In this document: positions 60,224 through 64,000 of the stretch, piece after piece | Numbering within the stretch: position 1 is the stretch's first letter | Layout of the letters: every line of letters begins with the position of its first letter | DNA from: RAM1 sp041905405 | GTDB lineage: Bacteria; Pseudomonadota; Gammaproteobacteria; Burkholderiales; Burkholderiaceae_C | DNA length: 64,000 nucleotides | Assembly (NCBI GenBank): GCA_041905405.1 | Contig: JAYRLC010000009.1 | Coordinates: forward strand, 1 to 64,000 | Reading direction: 5' to 3' | Notes under the pieces: generated by a model | Told to the model about the DNA's origin: nothing | Databases searched by the model: none | The model's input: only the letters and a program-made list of their open reading frames with translations | Translations under genes and position numbers: made by a program

Positions 60224-60867
60224 AGCACATCACCTGCTGGCTCGACTTCATCTCGCCCTACGCGTACCTGGCGTTCGAGGACATGCCGCGTGCGCTGCAG
60301 GGCCTGAGCTATGACATGGACTACCGTCCGGTCCTGTTCGCGGGCCTGCTCAAGCACCACGGGCAACTGGGCCCCGCGGAAATTGCAGGCAAGCGAGACT
60401 GGACCTACCGTCAGGTGCTGTGGCTGGCGCACAGCCACGGCATCCCCATGCAGATGCCGGCCGCGCATCCGTTCAACCCGCTCGCGCTGCTGCGCCTGGC
60501 GCTGGCCTGCGGCGACGGCCAGGGGCGCGCCAACCGCTACGTTTGCGAAACCATCCTGCGCCATGTGTGGCGCGGCGGCGTCGACGCAGCCGACCCGGCG
60601 CGCCTGGGCGTGCTCACAGCGCTGCTGCAACCCGCGCAGGACCCGCAGGGCGACGCCGTCAAGGCGCTGCTGAAGGCCAACACCGACGACGCCATTGCAC
60701 GCGGTCTGTTTGGCGTGCCCGCCTTCACGGTGGACGACAAGCTGTTCTGGGGCTTTGATGCGCTGCCGATGCTGCGCGCCTACCTGTCGGGCGACGGCTG
60801 GTTTGCTGACAACTGGCAGGCCGCGGCAGAGCGCCCGGCCGCCGTTGGACGCGTTAACAAGGGTTAA
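60220..60867 (+). CDS. 2-Hydroxychromene-2-carboxylate isomerase-like (DsbA/Kappa-GST fold)
   Basis: A 215-residue thioredoxin-fold protein of the DsbA/Kappa glutathione-transferase group. CWLDFISPYAYLAFEDMP has the Ser typical of HCCA isomerases rather than a CxxC redox site, and GLFGVPAFTVDDKLFWGFDA is the cis-Pro and C-terminal signature. The native substrate may be an aromatic ring-cleavage product or another thiol adduct. It overlaps the previous stop (ATGA). Confidence 0.87.
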   Translation: MKHITCWLDFISPYAYLAFEDMPRALQGLSYDMDYRPVLFAGLLKHHGQLGPAEIAGKRDWTYRQVLWLAHSHGIPMQMPAAHPFNPLALLRLALACGDGQGRANRYVCETILRHVWRGGVDAADPARLGVLTALLQPAQDPQGDAVKALLKANTDDAIARGLFGVPAFTVDDKLFWGFDALPMLRAYLSGDGWFADNWQAAAERPAAVGRVNKG

Positions 60868-61058
60868 CCCGCAGGGTCGATGCGCCGTCCTTCGCATCAT
60901 GAAACGACACCCAAGGGTTTGACCCTAGATCGTCAGAAATGAGCCAGTTTGGCGAAAGCCAGCGTTGGTTTCACGTCAGAGCAGGGTCAGAGCGGTCTCC
61001 AAGAATCCGTGCCAGGCCTCCGCGTCGGGGGCCGGCAACTCTTGAGGAGACAAAAACC

Positions 61059-62717
61059 ATGTCAACAACTGCCGCCCCCCGGCCGATGACGCCCGAGGAG
61101 AAGAAGGTCATCTTCGCTTCGTCGCTCGGCACCGTCTTCGAGTGGTACGACTTTTACCTGTACGGCTCACTCGCCGCCATCATCGCCAAGCAGTTCTTCA
61201 GCGGGCTGGACGCGGGCTCCGCGTTCATCTTCGCGCTGCTGGCGTTTGCCGCCGGCTTCATCGTGCGTCCGTTCGGCGCCATCGTGTTCGGCCGCCTGGG
61301 CGACATGATCGGCCGCAAGTACACGTTCCTGGTCACCATTTTGATCATGGGCCTGTCCACGTTCATCGTGGGCATTCTGCCGACCTACGCCAGCATCGGC
61401 GTGGCCGCGCCCATCATCCTGATCGTGCTGCGGCTGCTGCAGGGCCTGGCCCTGGGCGGTGAGTACGGCGGCGCCGCCACCTACGTGGCCGAGCATGCGC
61501 CGCACGGCAAGCGCGGCGCCTACACGGCCTGGATCCAGACCACGGCCACGCTGGGCCTGTTCCTGTCGCTGATCGTGATCCTGGGCACCCGCACCGCCAT
61601 CGGCGAAGCCGCCTTCGCCGACTGGGGCTGGCGCATTCCGTTCATCGTGTCGATCGCGCTCTTGGCCATCTCGGTGTGGATCCGCCTGTCGATGAACGAA
61701 TCGCCCGCCTTCCAGAAGATGAAGGCCGAAGGCAAGACCTCCAAGGCGCCGCTGACCGAGTCCTTCGGCCAGTGGAAGAACCTGAAGATCGTGATCCTGG
61801 CACTGGTGGGCCTGACCGCCGGCCAGGCCGTGGTGTGGTACACGGGCCAGTTCTACGCGCTGTTCTTCCTGACGCAGGCGCTGAAGGTTGACGGCGCCAC
61901 CGCCAACCTGCTGGTGGCCGGCTCACTGGTGATCGGCACGCCGTTCTTCCTGATCTTCGGCTCGCTGTCCGACAAGATCGGCCGCAAGCCCATCATCATG
62001 GCGGGCTGCCTGCTGGCCGTGGTGACGTACTTCCCCGTGTTCGGCGCGCTGACCAAGGCCGCCAACCCCGACCTGGCCGCCGCGCAGGCCAAGAACAAGG
62101 TGGTGGTCACGGCTGACCCGAACGAATGCTCGTTCCAGTTCAACCCGACCGGCACCGTCAAGTTCACCAGCTCGTGCGACATCGCCAAGCAGGTGCTGGC
62201 CGGCGCTTCGGTGAGCTATGAAAACGTCGCGGCCCCCGCCGGCACGACCGCTTCCATCAAGATCGGCGAAACGGTGATCCCCAGCTACAGCAGCAAGGGC
62301 CTGAGCGCTGACGATGTGAAGAAGAAGGACGCCGAATTCAAGAAGCTCGTCGCCGACGACCTGAAGGCAGCCGGCTACCCGACCAAGGCCGACCCGGCCA
62401 AGGTGGACAAGGTCATGGTGATCGTGATCCTGACCTACCTGGTGATCCTGGTGACCATGGTGTACGGCCCCATCGCCGCCATGCTGGTGGAAATGTTCCC
62501 CACCCGCATCCGCTACACGTCCATGAGCCTGCCGTACCACATCGGCAACGGCTGGTTCGGCGGCCTGCTGCCCACCACGGCCTTCGCGATCGTGGCGCAG
62601 ACCGGCAACATGTACAACGGTCTGTGGTACCCCATCATCATCGCGGGCGCAACGTTCGTGATCGGCACGCTCTTTGTACGCGAAACCAAGGACGTGGACA
62701 TCTACGCGAAGGACTGA
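61059..62717 (+). CDS. MFS transporter, metabolite:H+ symporter type
   Basis: A 552-residue major facilitator of the MHS group, with about twelve helices. SSLGTVFEWYDFYLYGSLAA near the start and RPFGAIVFGRLGDMIGRKYT are typical, and RLLQGLALGGEYGGAATYVA follows. A roughly 100-residue loop (about 345-440), with two cysteines, lies between helices 8 and 9. Substrates are probably carboxylates or osmolytes. The start is ATG 61059 with GAGGAGA upstream. The 190 bases before it hold no other gene that I can support. Confidence 0.92.
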   Translation: MSTTAAPRPMTPEEKKVIFASSLGTVFEWYDFYLYGSLAAIIAKQFFSGLDAGSAFIFALLAFAAGFIVRPFGAIVFGRLGDMIGRKYTFLVTILIMGLSTFIVGILPTYASIGVAAPIILIVLRLLQGLALGGEYGGAATYVAEHAPHGKRGAYTAWIQTTATLGLFLSLIVILGTRTAIGEAAFADWGWRIPFIVSIALLAISVWIRLSMNESPAFQKMKAEGKTSKAPLTESFGQWKNLKIVILALVGLTAGQAVVWYTGQFYALFFLTQALKVDGATANLLVAGSLVIGTPFFLIFGSLSDKIGRKPIIMAGCLLAVVTYFPVFGALTKAANPDLAAAQAKNKVVVTADPNECSFQFNPTGTVKFTSSCDIAKQVLAGASVSYENVAAPAGTTASIKIGETVIPSYSSKGLSADDVKKKDAEFKKLVADDLKAAGYPTKADPAKVDKVMVIVILTYLVILVTMVYGPIAAMLVEMFPTRIRYTSMSLPYHIGNGWFGGLLPTTAFAIVAQTGNMYNGLWYPIIIAGATFVIGTLFVRETKDVDIYAKD

Positions 62718-62730
62718 CCCACCGCCCAAA

Positions 62731-62778
62731 CCCCTTCACTGAAGGGGCTTGATGAAGGGGCTGCGCAGCGGCCCCTTC
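62731..62778 (+). terminator. Tandem hairpins after the MFS gene
   Basis: CCCCTTC-ACT-GAAGGGG (62731-62747) is a 7-bp stem. GAAGGGGC and GCCCCTTC (62754-62778) make a second, 8-bp stem with loop TGCGCAGCG. The GAAGGGG runs allow alternative pairing. There is no U-tract, so termination may be partial and allow the next small gene to be read. Confidence 0.45.
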
Positions 62779-62804
62779 GGCAAGCGAATCAAAGGAGTGT
62801 CAAC

Positions 62805-62963
62805 ATGTGGAAGATTGCCGTTGGGTTCATCGTGTTTGCGGCCGTGGCGCTGTTCGTGATTTTCAAGGCCGGGGACAAGGTGGACATGAGCGGTGAAAAG
62901 CACGGTGCGGAGGCGGTGCATGTGCCTGCCGCGCCGGCTGCCGCCGCGTCCGGCGCCAAATAA
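62805..62963 (+). CDS. Small single-span membrane protein
   Basis: A 52-residue protein. MWKIAVGFIVFAAVALFVIF is a single membrane helix, followed by a charged KAGDKVDMSGEKHGAEAVHV segment and an Ala-rich end. AAAGGAG lies seven bases before the ATG. It is directly downstream of the MFS transporter and before another unknown, but its function is not known. It is too short to be found by long-frame searches. Confidence 0.75.
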   Translation: MWKIAVGFIVFAAVALFVIFKAGDKVDMSGEKHGAEAVHVPAAPAAAASGAK

Positions 62964-62999
62964 CAGCCGCCCTTGCGGGCGGCCAGGAGACAAGCCGCC

Positions 63000-63455
63000 A
63001 TGAAATACCAGAAAACGGAGCTGGGCCAGCAGGCCCTGAAGAACCGTTCCATCCCGCTGTCGCCGCGCCAGCGGTCGGCCTTCATCCTGTTCGATGGGCG
63101 CCGCAGCGTGGCCGACGTGCTCCAAGCGACCGAGGGGCTGGGCGTCACCCGGGAAGACGTCGACTACATGACGGGCATGGGCCTGCTTGAGCAGGCGACC
63201 GGCGTCGCGCAGGTGCCCCCTCAGCTGGAGCCACCGGCCGCGGAATTCGCCGCGCTGCCGGACGCAGAGCGTTACCGCCTGGCCTACCCGCTGGCCGTGC
63301 AACTGGCCGGCACGCTGGGGCTCAAGGGCTACCGGCTGGTGCTGGCCGTGGAAAGCGCCGGCAACTGCGACGACCTGGTCAAGCTGCTGCCGCGTCTGCA
63401 GGACGTGCTGGGCCCGCAACCCTGCCAGGCGCTGGAGCGGGTGCTGCGGGCCTGA
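63000..63455 (+). CDS. Hypothetical protein, possible winged-helix
   Basis: A 151-residue cytosolic protein. The first 70 residues (RQRSAFILFDGRRSVADVLQ, LGVTREDVDYMTGMGLLEQA) suggest a winged-helix-like fold; the rest is helical (QLAGTLGLKGYRLVLAVESA). The start is ATG 63000 with AGGAGA nine bases upstream. No known family is recognised. It is separate from uvrA by 97 bases. Confidence 0.75.
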   Translation: MKYQKTELGQQALKNRSIPLSPRQRSAFILFDGRRSVADVLQATEGLGVTREDVDYMTGMGLLEQATGVAQVPPQLEPPAAEFAALPDAERYRLAYPLAVQLAGTLGLKGYRLVLAVESAGNCDDLVKLLPRLQDVLGPQPCQALERVLRA

Positions 63456-63552
63456 ACCTGTCAGCAGCGTTGGAAGGGGTATCGCCGTGTAACGCACACG
63501 GTCATGGGGCCGTGCCTAGAATGTTCGGCCTCACCCCCGAAAGACCCACCGC

Positions 63553-64000
63553 ATGACCCAGGGACTGATCCGCATCCGCGGCGCCAGACAGCACAACCTC
63601 AAGAACCTCGACCTGGACATCCGCACGGGTGAACTGACCGTGGTCACCGGGCCCAGCGGCTCGGGCAAATCCAGCCTGGTGTTCGACACGCTCTATGCCG
63701 AGGGCCAGCGCCGTTACGTCGAAACGTTCAGCGCCTACGCCCGCCAGTTCCTGGACCGCATGGACAAGCCGGCGGTGGACCGCGTGGAAGGCGTGCCGCC
63801 TGCCATCGCCATCGACCAGACCAACCCGGTGCGCTCGTCGCGCTCCACGGTCGGCACCATGACCGAGCTGAACGATCACCTCAAGCTGCTGTTCGCGCGC
63901 GCGGGGCAATTGTTCGACAAACAGACCGCGCTGCCCGTGCGGCACGACACGTCCGAGACGATCTATGCCGAGCTGCACCGCCGCACGGTGGACGGCGATC
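63553..64000 (+). CDS. uvrA: UvrA-family excinuclease ABC subunit (partial)
   Basis: The first 149 residues of a UvrA-family ATPase; the rest lies beyond the window. Walker A is VTGPSGSGKSSLVFDTLYAE, followed by GQRRYVETFSAYARQFLDRM. The stretch DQTNPVRSSRSTVGTMTELN differs from classic UvrA (which has KTTSRNPRSTVGT) and fits the longer UvrA-like paralogues. The family is certain; whether it is repair UvrA or the paralogue is not. A TAGAAT box is at 63517-63522. Confidence 0.9.
   Translation, partial: MTQGLIRIRGARQHNLKNLDLDIRTGELTVVTGPSGSGKSSLVFDTLYAEGQRRYVETFSAYARQFLDRMDKPAVDRVEGVPPAIAIDQTNPVRSSRSTVGTMTELNDHLKLLFARAGQLFDKQTALPVRHDTSETIYAELHRRTVDGD

Noticed and set aside
60868..61058. Another small gene before the MFS transporter
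   Set aside because: The MFS frame is open upstream to 60939, but the start at 61059 has GAGGAGA and matches the family. Nothing in the rest looks like a gene or a clear promoter.

Overview
The window is GC-rich bacterial chromosome. It opens with the tail of an rRNA operon (23S 3' end, 5S, terminator) and closes inside a uvrA-family gene. The gene content points to a betaproteobacterium of the order Burkholderiales, most likely Comamonadaceae: a FFLEELY-motif protein, a LiuR-controlled leucine/isovalerate (liu) gene set containing aceK, a MetHis-type MFS permease, several acyl-CoA dehydrogenases and TTG/GTG starts. No prophage, insertion sequence or CRISPR array is visible. This placement is inference from gene order and protein resemblance, not from a database search.

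Layout. 1-580: rRNA end and terminator. 621-7159: two divergent lipid-related operons, one with an MBL hydrolase, FadD acyl-CoA ligase and FFLEELY protein, the other with a Tat-signal protein, GMC oxidoreductase and lipase. 7239-13286: signalling block with a response regulator carrying a degenerate cyclase domain, a hybrid histidine kinase, a LuxR-type regulator and a Crp/Fnr regulator. 13297-18202: three-gene minus-strand operon of a class III cyclase/TPR protein, a PAP2/haloperoxidase-fold enzyme beginning with eight Gly-Gly-Trp repeats, and a subtilisin-like protease. This is the least familiar part of the window. 18299-20867: phenylalanine/tyrosine catabolism (phhA, hppD) with a divergent Lrp-type regulator. 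20966-25084: GNAT enzyme, CorC, Lnt and a BASS transporter. 25170-32092: a glyQ-glyS-gmhB-plsC-like-metalloprotease run interrupted by a VapBC-like module between glyQ and glyS and a nucleotidyltransferase pair after glyS. 32151-33328: a small unknown and a tandem CesT-like protein with no secretion system nearby. 33347-44686: MBL hydrolase, liuR with two LiuR-type palindromes, thioesterase, isovaleryl-CoA dehydrogenase, carbonic anhydrase, AceK, thiolase, a 32-bp inverted-repeat element, another acyl-CoA dehydrogenase and TrkA/TrkH. 44698-47984: housekeeping and small genes. 48107-58158: the second liu block (liuB, acyl-CoA dehydrogenase, liuC, liuD, liuE) with a VapBC pair and a secreted unknown inserted. 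58165-64000: AraC regulator, small genes, MFS transporter, two small unknowns and the start of a UvrA-type gene.

How it works together. Leucine and isovalerate are oxidised by isovaleryl-CoA dehydrogenase, methylcrotonyl-CoA carboxylase (LiuB/LiuD), methylglutaconyl-CoA hydratase (LiuC) and HMG-CoA lyase (LiuE) to acetyl-CoA and acetoacetate, with the thiolase downstream. AceK controls the glyoxylate branch point that acetyl-CoA growth requires. PhhA and HppD feed phenylalanine and tyrosine into homogentisate. The signalling block holds one apparently competent cyclase, one degenerate cyclase-like output domain and a Crp-type protein with nucleotide-binding residues, so cyclic-nucleotide signalling is plausible. 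At several genes a -10-like hexamer lies 12-13 bases before the ATG with no clear ribosome binding site, suggesting leaderless mRNAs.
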